Of a DNA stretch of 64,000 bases, positions 51,961 through 61,193 are shown piece by piece. This DNA is from Pseudomonas brassicacearum. Lineage in GTDB: Bacteria; Pseudomonadota; Gammaproteobacteria; Pseudomonadales; Pseudomonadaceae. Each line of letters begins with the position of its first letter. The stretch's first letter is position 1. The notes below the pieces were generated by a model that saw only the letters and a program-made list of their open reading frames with translations, did not search any database and was not told the DNA's origin. The stretch is taken from contig NZ_MOBK01000001.1 of assembly GCF_003732265.1 (NCBI RefSeq), positions 1,054,001 to 1,118,000 on the forward strand. The letters run 5' to 3'. The translations under genes were made by a program, and so were the position numbers.

Positions 51961-53628
51961 TTAGAGGGAGGTTTTAAAGGTGAAGGCCAGCCAGCCACGG
52001 TCAGTTCCGCCCACGGCGCCGTTACCACCGACGGTGTCGCCGGGAACGTTCTTGGACTGGGCGTCGGTGTCTGAGTAACGCAGGCCGAACTCATAACGCT
52101 GGGCATAGGTCATTTGCACGCCGGCAGACCAGGTCAGGGAGCCTTCGTTACCACCGCCGGCGCTGGCGGCGTTGCCGTACAAGCCATAGTTGACGGTCAG
52201 CGGTACGGTCATGTCCCAGGACGGGAATACCGACAGGTATTGCGGTGTGTAGTTGACGGCAAAGGCGGCATAGTCACGGGTCGAACAACCGTCGCTCTTA
52301 TCCCCGGAACCCGGCGTGCCCACACGTGGATCGACGCAGTTAGGGCTGTTCTCCCCCAGATAAAGCTCTTCGTGCTCGGTCACTTTGCGCAGGTGGCTAT
52401 AGGCGAACTCGCCCACCAGCGTCGCGTTCTTGGCGATAAAGTTGCGCGGTACGCCGTACACAGCGTTGGCGACAAAGTGGAAGGTATCGCCGCGTGGTCC
52501 TTCGTTGTCGGTGGGATCGACGCCCACTGCGTTCAAGGCACCGTTCTGGCGATAGGAAATCTCGCTGCCTACCGAAACGGTGTCCAGTACCGTAGAAAGA
52601 CTCAGGCCGACGAGTTTGACGCTCCGTGGGTACACCAGTCGATAACTGGCGGTAGCGGCCGAGATTTCCGGCGCCAGCCAGGGTTGGTAGTCATCGAACT
52701 GGCGGTAGTACACACCCACCGTCGATTGAATTGCATCGACATCGTACTTGGCCATCACCCCCCAGTTGGCAGAGTCACGACCGTATTTGGATTTCTCCCG
52801 GTTGAAGGAGAACCCTGGCGCTACCGGCAAGCGATCCGGACCTTCGAAAAACGGGTCGGCCGCACCGAAGTAGGTACCGCCGTAGGGAATGCGGGTGTAG
52901 TCCCACTCATAGAAATACTGTGCGGCCAGGGTCAGGTTGTCGGTGGCCTGGGCCTTGACGGATATCTGCCCGATGGGCAAGAACACTTCCTTGGTTTCGA
53001 TACCCGGACTGGTCACTGCCTTGGCACCATCGAGCGGCGCTTGCGAGTAGGAAATGGCATGGGCGCCGAACAGCAGTCCCTCACCCCAATAGTTGGTATG
53101 GCGACCGATCTTGACGTTTACCGAAGAGTCGCCAAGGCGCAGGTTCTTCCAGACAAACGCATCGAGTATTTCCCCCGACGGGCCTTCGACATAACGCTGC
53201 GTTTCCGAGCTGTAGTGATCGTTGTAGTAGCTGGTCTGGAAGCCGGGGACATGACTGTGCACATCATCGTTGTGATACGCCTGGTCATACCAGCCGGCGG
53301 CGCTGAGCCGCGCGCCCCAATCCTTTTTGTAGGAGAAGTCGACTTCAGTCAGCAGGTCGACACGGTTGGTCATGATTTCGTTCTTGTCGAACTTGCCGTC
53401 CGATTCATCGTAGTTGGGGTTGTTCATGATGCGTGAGTCCTGCCCCTCCGTACGCATCCCCAGGGTGTAGCGCACGGTATTGTCCCAACGCAGGTGAAAA
53501 TCCGGGTTGGTCAATTCGATGGGCAACGCCATCGCCGCACCACCGTAGCCCAACGCCATTTCCCCCACTGCCAGCAGTACCATCGCCCGCTGGGCTCGCA
53601 TGCGCCCCTTTTTACTCATGTGTTTCAT
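51961..53628 (-). CDS. DUF1302 outer-membrane barrel protein
   Basis: 555 residues from MKHMSKKGRM; ATG 53628 follows AAGGTGG. Signal peptide to about residue 35 (GYGGAAMA). It resembles the barrel at 43421-45082 along its length (RWDNTVRY, YGGTYFGAADP, DDYQPWL, DRGWLAFTFKTS), but ends in Leu rather than Phe. The gap to the ALDH gene upstream is 64 bases, so it is probably co-transcribed with the P450 module. Confidence 0.9.
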   Translation of the reverse strand: MKHMSKKGRMRAQRAMVLLAVGEMALGYGGAAMALPIELTNPDFHLRWDNTVRYTLGMRTEGQDSRIMNNPNYDESDGKFDKNEIMTNRVDLLTEVDFSYKKDWGARLSAAGWYDQAYHNDDVHSHVPGFQTSYYNDHYSSETQRYVEGPSGEILDAFVWKNLRLGDSSVNVKIGRHTNYWGEGLLFGAHAISYSQAPLDGAKAVTSPGIETKEVFLPIGQISVKAQATDNLTLAAQYFYEWDYTRIPYGGTYFGAADPFFEGPDRLPVAPGFSFNREKSKYGRDSANWGVMAKYDVDAIQSTVGVYYRQFDDYQPWLAPEISAATASYRLVYPRSVKLVGLSLSTVLDTVSVGSEISYRQNGALNAVGVDPTDNEGPRGDTFHFVANAVYGVPRNFIAKNATLVGEFAYSHLRKVTEHEELYLGENSPNCVDPRVGTPGSGDKSDGCSTRDYAAFAVNYTPQYLSVFPSWDMTVPLTVNYGLYGNAASAGGGNEGSLTWSAGVQMTYAQRYEFGLRYSDTDAQSKNVPGDTVGGNGAVGGTDRGWLAFTFKTSL

Positions 53629-53692
53629 GCAAACCACCTTTTGTTTTTATTGTCAGTCGTTTCGTCTGCGCCCCCGTTTGAGGGCGTCCTGG

Positions 53693-55183
53693 CTAGCGCC
53701 CGATGGGGTAGATGATGGATTTTTCCTGGGTGAACTCTTTGAGCCAGTTCGGCCCGAACTCGCGGCCCAGCCCTGAACGCTTGAAACCGCCGATGGGGGC
53801 ATAAGGCAGGCTGCCGCTGCCTCCATTGAGGTACACGCTGCCCGCACGAATGCGTCTGGCCAGGGCGTAGGCCGTCGCGGCATCTGCCGAGGCCACGGCG
53901 CCATTGAGGCCAAAGCGCGAGTCGTTGGCGATGGCCACGGCTTCGTCGTCACTGTCGAAGCCGATCACCACCCCCACCGGCCCGAAGATTTCTTCTTGCG
54001 CGATGAGCATGTCGTTGCGCACGTCATCGAACAGCGTGATGTCGCTAAAGAAGCCTTGGCTCAGGTGTGCAGGTCGCCCGCCGCCACACACCAGAGTGGC
54101 CCCCGCATCGCGGCCACTGGCAATGAAATGCTCGACCTTGGCGCGCTGCGACGCCCGGATCAGCGGCCCCATCATCACGCTCGGGTCCGCTGGATCGCCG
54201 ATTTTCCATTGCCCGGCGATGGCTTTGGCGCACTGCACAAATTGCTCGCGTACCGAGTGGTGCACCACAAAGCGCGTCAGCAGCGCGCAGCCCTGCCCCG
54301 CATTGACCGCCAGCCCGGCGACGGCCCCCAGAGCGGTGGCTTGAATGTCGGCATCGGCACGTACGATCAATGCCGATTTGCCGCCCAGTTCCAGGTGCAC
54401 GCGCTTCAGGGTCGGCGCCGCCTGACTCATGATGCTGACGCCCACCGCTTCGGAACCGGTGAACGAGACCATGTCCACCCGTGGATCGCTGCTCAACAGG
54501 CTGCCCACCTCAATGCCGCCGGTGACAATGTTGAGCACCCCCTTGGGCAAGCCGACCTCTTCGGCGATCTGACCGAACAGCAACGCCGAGAACGGGGTGA
54601 ATGGCGAAGGCTTGAGCACCAAGGTGTTGCCGGCCAGCAAGGCCGGAAACACCTTCGCCACGTTGAGCAGAAACGGAAAGTTGTAGCCGGTGATGCCGGC
54701 CACCACGCCAATGGCCTCACGTTCCACCGTGCCGCTGCCGAGAATCATCGGCCCCGTCGGGTTGAACGGGTTGGGATTGGCCTGCACTGGAATCTGCTGG
54801 CTGTCGCTGTGCATCGACTGCTCGATGGCCGTCAGCACATGGCCCAGCGGCATATCCACCTGCATGGCGTACGTCACGCCTTGCGAGCAACCGACTTCAG
54901 CGATGATCAGCGCAGCGATCTGTTCACGCTTGGCCACCAGAGCGGCGTGCATGCGTCGCAGATAACCGGCACGTTCGGCCATGCTCAGCCACGGCCACGG
55001 ACCGTTGTCAAAAGCGTTGCGTGCGGCGGCAATGGCCGCCTCGGCGCTGTGCAGATCACCGGTGGGCGCATGACCGATCACCGCTTCTGTGGCTGGGTTG
55101 ATCACAGCTTTGAGCGGGCCGTCGACACCCACCCACGCGCCATCGATGTACAGCTTGTCCAACTGGGTAAAGGGAACACTCAT
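53693..55183 (-). CDS. Aldehyde dehydrogenase
   Basis: 496 residues from MSVPFTQLDK; ATG overlaps the GMC oxidoreductase stop (ATGA at 55180-55183). FTGS is at 241-244, the general base Glu265 is in LELGGKS and the nucleophile Cys299 in GQGCALL. A standard NAD(P)-dependent ALDH. With the GMC alcohol oxidase-type enzyme and the P450 it forms a route from methyl to alcohol to aldehyde to carboxylate, which could attack a methyl or isopropyl group. Confidence 0.92.
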   Translation of the reverse strand: MSVPFTQLDKLYIDGAWVGVDGPLKAVINPATEAVIGHAPTGDLHSAEAAIAAARNAFDNGPWPWLSMAERAGYLRRMHAALVAKREQIAALIIAEVGCSQGVTYAMQVDMPLGHVLTAIEQSMHSDSQQIPVQANPNPFNPTGPMILGSGTVEREAIGVVAGITGYNFPFLLNVAKVFPALLAGNTLVLKPSPFTPFSALLFGQIAEEVGLPKGVLNIVTGGIEVGSLLSSDPRVDMVSFTGSEAVGVSIMSQAAPTLKRVHLELGGKSALIVRADADIQATALGAVAGLAVNAGQGCALLTRFVVHHSVREQFVQCAKAIAGQWKIGDPADPSVMMGPLIRASQRAKVEHFIASGRDAGATLVCGGGRPAHLSQGFFSDITLFDDVRNDMLIAQEEIFGPVGVVIGFDSDDEAVAIANDSRFGLNGAVASADAATAYALARRIRAGSVYLNGGSGSLPYAPIGGFKRSGLGREFGPNWLKEFTQEKSIIYPIGR

Positions 55184-56799
55184 GGTGCTGGAGCTCCTGA
55201 GATTTTGCCGGTGATAAGTTCCGCGGCGCGCATGGCGATGGCCATGGCCGGGGCGTTGGTGTTGCCGGAAACCAGGCACGGCATGACCGAGGTGTCGACC
55301 ACCCGCAGGCCCTCGACGCCACGCACACGCAGTTGAGGGTCGAGTACTGAGGCGCTGTCGGCCCCCATGCGGCAGGTGCCGGAGACGTGAAAGGCGGTCT
55401 GCCCGAAGCGGCGGAACGCGGCAAGAATTTGCTCGTCACTCTCCACCTGCGGCCCGGGTGTCAGTTCACCGACGATGAATGGCTGGAGTACCGGTTGCGC
55501 GGCCAGGCGGCGGAACCAGCGAAACAAGGCAATCGCTGAAGTGCGGTCGATTTCGGCGCTCAGGTAATTGGCGGTGATCTGCGGCGGTACCGAGGCGTCC
55601 GTCGATTGAATACGCAACTCACCCTGGCTTTGTGGGCGCAGGAAATAGCCGCCGATGGTCAGGCCAGGCTGCTTGTCGATTTCGACCTTGTTGCCATCGC
55701 CGTCCATGGAGTAAAGGCTGACGCCAATTTGCGCGTCCGGTCGATCCAGTTCCGGGCGTGTTTTGATAAATCCGCCGGCCTCGTGGGCGGCATGGGTCAT
55801 CGGTCCTTTTTTGCGCAGGAAGTACTGCGCCACCGCACCCAGCAAACCCACCCCATGGAAGCAATGGTTGAAACTGCCGCGGGTGACCCGGTACTGCATG
55901 GCCATGTACACGTGCTCACGCAGGTTGCGACCTACTTCGGGGGCGTCCTGCAGCACGTTGATTCCCAGCGAGCTCAGCAGTCCCGCCGGGCCGATGCCGG
56001 ACAGTTGCAGCAACTTGGGCGACTCGATAGCACCGGCGCACAACAACACCTCGCGACGCACCTCGAAACGGGCCAAACCGTTACTGCCGCTGACTTTCAC
56101 CGCACAGGCACGACGATCGCTGAACTCGATGCGTTGCACATCAGTGCCGGTCATGACCGTCAAGTTCGGCCGTGCGCGCACCGGGTCGAGGAAGGCTTTG
56201 GCGGCACTGAAACGCTGGCCCTTCCAGGTGGTTTGCGGTTGATAGCCAAAGCCACCCTGACTGACCGAGTCGACATGATTGGTGTCATCGGTGCGCGCCG
56301 CGCCAAGCTCGCCTGCAGCACTGATCACCGCATCGCACAGAGAGTCGCCAGACGGGTGCACCGTCACTTTGAGCGGGCCTCCGACGCCCCGCCATTGACT
56401 CTTGCCCAGTTGGTGGTCTTCGAGGGCAACGAACTGCCGGCCCATGTCTTGCCAACCCCAACCCGTGCAGCCCTGCGCTTCCCAGTTGTCGTAGTCGGCG
56501 GGTGCACCTCGCACATAGACCATGCCGTTTACCGAGCTGGAACCGCCAATTGTCTTGCCCTTTAACCACTGCTCGTCGCTCATGCCCTCGCCGCGCGCGG
56601 CCTTGTAGCTCCAGACATGAGGGTTACCCGGGTTGAGCAGTTTGCCAATGCCGCGTGGCATGGCAATCAACGGACTGGTGTGATCCGGACCGCTCTCGAT
56701 CAGCAGCACCGAAACGGTCGAGTCGGTCGATAGTCGATTGGCCAACACGCAGCCCGCTGACCCCGCACCAATAATGATGTAGTCGTAAACTTTGCTCAT
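55180..56799 (-). CDS. GMC family FAD oxidoreductase
   Basis: 539 residues; FAD motif IIGAGSAGCVLANRLS at the N-terminus, GGSSSVNGMVYVRG near 85-98 and, at the C-terminus, FHVSGTCRMG with the catalytic His and SGNTNAPAMAIA with the FAD-binding Asn region. These are choline/alcohol dehydrogenase signatures. It oxidises a primary or secondary alcohol to an aldehyde or ketone, fitting between the P450 and the ALDH. The start at 56799 has a weak GAAG site. Confidence 0.9.
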   Translation of the reverse strand: MSKVYDYIIIGAGSAGCVLANRLSTDSTVSVLLIESGPDHTSPLIAMPRGIGKLLNPGNPHVWSYKAARGEGMSDEQWLKGKTIGGSSSVNGMVYVRGAPADYDNWEAQGCTGWGWQDMGRQFVALEDHQLGKSQWRGVGGPLKVTVHPSGDSLCDAVISAAGELGAARTDDTNHVDSVSQGGFGYQPQTTWKGQRFSAAKAFLDPVRARPNLTVMTGTDVQRIEFSDRRACAVKVSGSNGLARFEVRREVLLCAGAIESPKLLQLSGIGPAGLLSSLGINVLQDAPEVGRNLREHVYMAMQYRVTRGSFNHCFHGVGLLGAVAQYFLRKKGPMTHAAHEAGGFIKTRPELDRPDAQIGVSLYSMDGDGNKVEIDKQPGLTIGGYFLRPQSQGELRIQSTDASVPPQITANYLSAEIDRTSAIALFRWFRRLAAQPVLQPFIVGELTPGPQVESDEQILAAFRRFGQTAFHVSGTCRMGADSASVLDPQLRVRGVEGLRVVDTSVMPCLVSGNTNAPAMAIAMRAAELITGKISGAPAP

Positions 56800-56846
56800 T
56801 TTGTTCTTCTTTTGCTGGTTGCTTTAAGCCTTCGCTGCCAGGTCAA

Positions 56847-57074
56847 TCAGCTTTCGGCCGATACCTGTCGAGGTTCAGCGGGTGAATCGCGCACCTCGAT
56901 AATCCGTTCCGGACAGGCCCGGGCGCCCCGTTGCGCCAGCCCCTCTTGCCCGGCAGGCACGCTAAAGCCGCTGCTCGCGATGTAGCCGTTGTCATCGAGC
57001 GGATACAGCGCAGGCGCGACGTTGTTGCAGCGGGCATGACCCACGCAGCCGGATCGATCGATCAGCACCTTCAT
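56847..57074 (-). CDS. [3Fe-4S] ferredoxin (P450 partner)
   Basis: 75 residues with three conserved Cys (10, 16 and 54: SGCVGHARC and ACP), the pattern of the [3Fe-4S] ferredoxins beside actinobacterial P450s. The ATG overlaps the P450 stop (57071-57074), so it is translated with it and is its probable electron donor. No dedicated reductase is near. It is the third ferredoxin type in the window. Confidence 0.9.
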   Translation of the reverse strand: MKVLIDRSGCVGHARCNNVAPALYPLDDNGYIASSGFSVPAGQEGLAQRGARACPERIIEVRDSPAEPRQVSAES

Positions 57075-58351
57075 GCGCTGGCCGCCTGTTGACTGGAGGG
57101 CGTTGCCGCCGACTCAGGCAGATCCCACTGCAAGTGCAGGTCTTCCATGCCAAAAACGCCGAAGGCGTTGAACCTGGGCGTGCTGTTGTCGGCGATGCGA
57201 AAAGGTGGCAGCCGTTGCAGCCACAATTCCATGGCGATGCGCAGTTCCCGGCGCGCCAGGTGCGAGCCGACGCAACGGTGTACGCCATAGGAAAACGCCA
57301 TGTGCGGCGATGCACCGGCACTGCGCTGGAAGTCGACTCTGTCAGCCTCGTCGAACACTTCAGGGTCAAGGTTGGCCAGCTCTGTGCTGATCAACACCCT
57401 GTCGCCCTTCTTCATCAGGACATCGCCGATCTGCACGTCGCAGGTGACCGTACGGCGCATGTTGACGATGGAGTAGGAACGCAGCAGTTCTTCCACCGCG
57501 TCGCCAATCAATTCGGGGTTGGCCCGCAGCTGAGCCTGCTGTTCGGGGTGGCGTGCCAGATGACGGAAGAACAGGCCCAGGCAGGACGTCACTGTGTCCA
57601 GGCCAGCAATGAATATCAGGAAATTGATGCCGAGCATTTCATCGTCAGTCAGCGGCCGGCCATCGATCTGGCTGGTGAGCAGATAACTGGTGAAGTCGTC
57701 ACCGGGGTTGGCACGACGCTCGGCGATGTGATTGCGGATCCAGGTGGTAATGGCCCGCGCGTTGTCAGTCACCGTTTGCATGTCGAAGCTTTTGATCAGC
57801 GTCTGCGTCCAGTGCTGGAACAATGGCCGGTCTTCCAGCGGCCAGCCCATGAGGGTCAGGAAGATCAACGTCGGAAACGGTTTGGCGAACGCCTCGTTGA
57901 AATCACAGCGGCCCTGAGCCGCCACCTCGTCGATCAGTTGGTTGGCCAGCTGGCGAATGTCCTGCTCCAGCGCCTCGACCTTTTTCTGCGTGAACAACGG
58001 GTTGAGCAATGCGCGGTATTTGCCGTGTTCCGGCGGGTCGATTTCCAGCGGCGCCAGGCGCCAGCTTTCACCGAGCAACATCGCATAAGGCGTGAGGCCG
58101 ACACTGCTGAAAGTCTGTGGATCCTGCAGAATGCGCCGCAGGTCCTCGGCCCGCCGAGGCACCCAGGTACCCGGCAAAAAGCCCAAGCGCGGAATCCAGA
58201 AAATCGGTGGGGTCGTCTGGTGCAGCGCGGCTGCCCAGGTATAGGCGTTTTCGCCCTGGGAGGTGAGCTCAGCCCACAGATCGAAGTCGCATACCAAGTG
58301 CATGGGGATATGCGCGGGAACCGGCGTGGACGTATCAGCGGGGTGGTTCAT
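57071..58351 (-). CDS. Cytochrome P450, third in the locus
   Basis: 426 residues from ATG 58351 (TGGAGA upstream). Heme loop FSYGVHRCVG with Cys360 and I-helix IAGLDTVTS. It is not a close relative of the two ditQ-type enzymes: the heme loop and the N-terminal part differ. Encoded with a ferredoxin, GMC oxidoreductase and ALDH, it probably starts oxidation of a side group. Divergent from a TetR gene, with the 23-bp element between them. Confidence 0.92.
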   Translation of the reverse strand: MNHPADTSTPVPAHIPMHLVCDFDLWAELTSQGENAYTWAAALHQTTPPIFWIPRLGFLPGTWVPRRAEDLRRILQDPQTFSSVGLTPYAMLLGESWRLAPLEIDPPEHGKYRALLNPLFTQKKVEALEQDIRQLANQLIDEVAAQGRCDFNEAFAKPFPTLIFLTLMGWPLEDRPLFQHWTQTLIKSFDMQTVTDNARAITTWIRNHIAERRANPGDDFTSYLLTSQIDGRPLTDDEMLGINFLIFIAGLDTVTSCLGLFFRHLARHPEQQAQLRANPELIGDAVEELLRSYSIVNMRRTVTCDVQIGDVLMKKGDRVLISTELANLDPEVFDEADRVDFQRSAGASPHMAFSYGVHRCVGSHLARRELRIAMELWLQRLPPFRIADNSTPRFNAFGVFGMEDLHLQWDLPESAATPSSQQAASA

Positions 58352-58455
58352 TATTGTTCTCCAGGGTCTCTGACGGACTGGAGAAACGGTAAGGCCGGAG
58401 CATCGAAGCCACAACGGACAGAACTTCAAATCTGTACGGCATCCCAGGAATTAAT

Positions 58456-58478
58456 TAACACTTTCGTTGAAAATGTTC
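58456..58478. promoter_or_regulatory. Candidate dit regulon operator (third P450 / tetR divergent promoter)
   Basis: TAACA-N13-TGTTC preceded by T, with an inner TTTC/GAAA stem making it a near-perfect palindrome. It is 105 bases before the P450 start and 114 before the tetR start at 58592. Confidence 0.5.
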
Positions 58479-58591
58479 TAAAACATACCTTATCGGTGTA
58501 AAAAATCCTCTGTCGCTGATGACCGATCATCGCCGGGCAACCCCTGCCCTGCGCCAAGACACTAATAAAAATAGATCTGCCGAGGTACAGA

Positions 58592-59215
58592 ATGTCTCAC
58601 TTCGCTTCCGTGCAAATTGTCGATAAAAGCCACTCTGGACAACGCCACGCGTTGCGTTCTCAACGCACCCGTGAACTGCTGCTGGACCACATGTATCGCC
58701 TGGCTCTGGAAAAGGGCTACGAAGGGATCACCGTCCAGCAACTACTGGACAGTACAGGCGTGGCACGCTCCACCTTTTACGCGCACTTTCGCGACAAGGA
58801 GGACCTGATCGTTGCCGGGTATGAATTCATTGGCGTGCCCTCAACCAAGGTCACCGAGGTGGATGGCGACCGTCGTGTCCTGCTGGATGTTTCAGCCTGG
58901 CTGTTCAGCGCGACCGAACGCCACGCGGCGTTGACGACCGCGTTTTTCAGCGGGCCGGGGCAGAGCGTGATTCTCGCCCACCTGGAAAATATCCTGATCA
59001 TTCAGGTGCGTGAGCATTACCGCAAACAAGGTCTGTACCAGGTCGAGCATATGCGTGGCGAAGCCGCGGTACGCTGTTTCGTGGGGGCCTTGATCGGGCT
59101 GTGGTTGTGGTGGGTGCGCCACGACTATCCGAACTCGGCGCAAGAAATGACCGAGACATTCGACAGCCTGATGAACAATGGGACCTGGCCGCCAGACCAT
59201 ACCGCGCGCCAATAG
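58592..59215 (+). CDS. TetR-family regulator
   Basis: 207 residues, GAGGTAC ribosome site. HTH at about 38-72: GITVQQLLDSTGVARSTFYAHFRDKEDLI. The C-terminal domain resembles TetR_C members with WLFSATERHAAL. It is divergent from the P450-ferredoxin-GMC-ALDH operon, which it may control. Convergent with LysR, five bases apart. Confidence 0.87.
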   Translation: MSHFASVQIVDKSHSGQRHALRSQRTRELLLDHMYRLALEKGYEGITVQQLLDSTGVARSTFYAHFRDKEDLIVAGYEFIGVPSTKVTEVDGDRRVLLDVSAWLFSATERHAALTTAFFSGPGQSVILAHLENILIIQVREHYRKQGLYQVEHMRGEAAVRCFVGALIGLWLWWVRHDYPNSAQEMTETFDSLMNNGTWPPDHTARQ

Positions 59216-59220
59216 CGAGG

Positions 59221-60132
59221 CTACGAGGCGCAGGCCATGATCAGGAACTGCCGGAAAGCCTGCGCCGGCCCCGACAAACGATGATCCGGCAGCCATATCA
59301 GCCCCAGTTCCATAGGTGGAATAACGTCCACAAGCGGGCGGATCTCAATCTTCTTGCCCTCCAGGGACCAGGCCCGGTAGAGCATGTCCGAGAGAATGGT
59401 CACGCCGAAACCATGCCCCACCAGCCCGCGCAACGCTTCCATGGATGAAGTGCGAAAAGCCACCTTTGGCGCCAGTCCACGGGATTCCCAATAGCGCATC
59501 GTCGAGGCGTCACCTTCGTCTAGCGTGGCAAGGATATAGGCGTGCTCGGCGACATCTTCGAGGTTGATCGAGGTGGCTGTCATCAGCGGATGCTGACTGG
59601 CCAGCCAGAGTTGCCGACGGGAACGAATCAGCACCTGGTGTTCGAAACCGTTAAGGCTGGGAGTGTTGGACACGATCGCCAGGCCCAGGTCGAGATCGCC
59701 ATTGCTCACCGCCTGTTCGATGCTCTGACGGTCCATGTCGATCAGGTCGATCTCCACTTGTGGATAGCTGCGCTTGAACCGGGCCAACAGCGCGGGCAGG
59801 AAGTACCCCAAAACCGTGTAGGAGGCGCCCACGCGCACCGTGCCTTGCATGGAGTGCCCAAGAAAAAGCGGCTCACTGAGGGCGTCCTGCAAGGTGTCGA
59901 GAATATGCCTGGCGTGCTGGGCGAACTTGTTGCCTTCAGCGGTCAGCGTCACGCCATGGGGCAACCGGTCGAACAGGCTGACGCCCATGGTCTCTTCCAG
60001 ATGCAACACCGCTGCGGTAATCGCTGATTGCGACACGTGTACTTTCAACCCGGCCTGAGAGAACCGCCCGGTGTCGGCAGCCGCGATAAAGTAACGCAGC
60101 TGACGCATGGAAATGTCTTTACCCTTGATCAT
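59221..60132 (-). CDS. LysR-family regulator
   Basis: 303 residues, ATG 60132 (MRQLRYF at 60108 is an alternative). The HTH is in residues 9-66: RQLRYFIAAADTGRFSQAGLKVHVSQSAITAAV. The effector domain follows. It is transcribed in the same direction as the MDR gene upstream and 111 bases from it. It could be a border regulator not linked to diterpenoids. Confidence 0.88.
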   Translation of the reverse strand: MIKGKDISMRQLRYFIAAADTGRFSQAGLKVHVSQSAITAAVLHLEETMGVSLFDRLPHGVTLTAEGNKFAQHARHILDTLQDALSEPLFLGHSMQGTVRVGASYTVLGYFLPALLARFKRSYPQVEIDLIDMDRQSIEQAVSNGDLDLGLAIVSNTPSLNGFEHQVLIRSRRQLWLASQHPLMTATSINLEDVAEHAYILATLDEGDASTMRYWESRGLAPKVAFRTSSMEALRGLVGHGFGVTILSDMLYRAWSLEGKKIEIRPLVDVIPPMELGLIWLPDHRLSGPAQAFRQFLIMACAS

Positions 60133-60243
60133 TCGCGGTCCCGATACCTGTCACCCTTGCAAAACACCCCACACATCACTGTGCATCAGCGCCTCATCTG
60201 CTGCGCCAAAGGCGCCCCTTAAGGGCGCTCTGCACGGGAGGTT

Positions 60244-61170
60244 TCAGCGACGAATCGTGGCGGTGATCTTGGCGTGCGGTCCGCTGACTTGCGCGGCCCA
60301 GGCTTGCGCCGCCTGATCGAGCGTGTAATCAACGTAATCGACCTGGATCTGTTGCTCTTTGGCGATCTTCAACAGACGCAGCCAGATTTGTTCGCGGTCG
60401 GCGGGCGGACGTTGCCCGGTGCCGATGCACGACAGGTTGCGGAACAACAGATCGGCGATATCCAGATTGAGCTGACGACCGGCGCCGGTGCCGATGGTCA
60501 TGATCCGCGCGCCCCAATTGGTGGCTTTCAGGGACGTCAGCATTGGCTGACCACAGACAAGGTCGAGGACCACATCAAAACCACCGTCGGCGGCTTCTTT
60601 GAGCGCGGCGACGTCATTGCTGCCGCCCAACGTGACGACCTCGTCAGCGATGCCACGTGATTTCAAACGCCCCAGTGCATCGGCCGACCGCGCAGCGCCG
60701 ACAACCTTGCCCGCTCCCATGCCACGCGCCAGTTGCAAGGCGATCTGGCCAAGCGTGCCAGTGGCGCCCAACACCAGGACTTTTTCGCCCTTCTGGATCT
60801 GTGCTTTCTCCAGCGGCACGATGGCGCCAGTCGCGGCGATGCCCATGCTGATGGCGGTTTTATCGTCGACGTCGTCCGGTACATCCCACACTTCGGCTTG
60901 CGGCACCAGCGTGCGTTCGGCCCACGCACCGAACGGCAATACCGAGCGCTCTCCGAAATACACCCGCCGACCATCCGGGGCACGGCCCACGCCTTCTCCG
61001 CGAATCACACAGGGATACTCGACGCCCAGGCGGTAGGCCCCCAAGACATCCCAGCCGCCAAGGCCTGCAGTGTCAACGTCGATCAGTACTGCGCCGTCTT
61101 GCGCTTGCGGCTCACGAAACTCGCCGACTACCGGCGCCGCATTGCGCTCGGAAATGACTGCTGCACGCAT
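60244..61170 (-). CDS. MDR-family (quinone oxidoreductase-like) dehydrogenase
   Basis: 308 residues, AAGGAG before ATG 61170. NADP-binding LVLGATGTLGQIALQLARG near 131-150; the catalytic zinc ligands of alcohol dehydrogenases are absent, so it resembles quinone oxidoreductases or enoyl reductases. Its promoter region has both a 23-bp regulon element and an outer inverted repeat, which argues it belongs to the pathway. Confidence 0.85.
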   Translation of the reverse strand: MRAAVISERNAAPVVGEFREPQAQDGAVLIDVDTAGLGGWDVLGAYRLGVEYPCVIRGEGVGRAPDGRRVYFGERSVLPFGAWAERTLVPQAEVWDVPDDVDDKTAISMGIAATGAIVPLEKAQIQKGEKVLVLGATGTLGQIALQLARGMGAGKVVGAARSADALGRLKSRGIADEVVTLGGSNDVAALKEAADGGFDVVLDLVCGQPMLTSLKATNWGARIMTIGTGAGRQLNLDIADLLFRNLSCIGTGQRPPADREQIWLRLLKIAKEQQIQVDYVDYTLDQAAQAWAAQVSGPHAKITATIRR

Positions 61171-61193
61171 GGGTTTCTCCTTTCTTGTTTTGT

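Noticed and set aside
52114..53436. Open frame of 440 codons on the plus strand
   Set aside because: Antisense to the second DUF1302 barrel, which has a signal peptide and family motifs.
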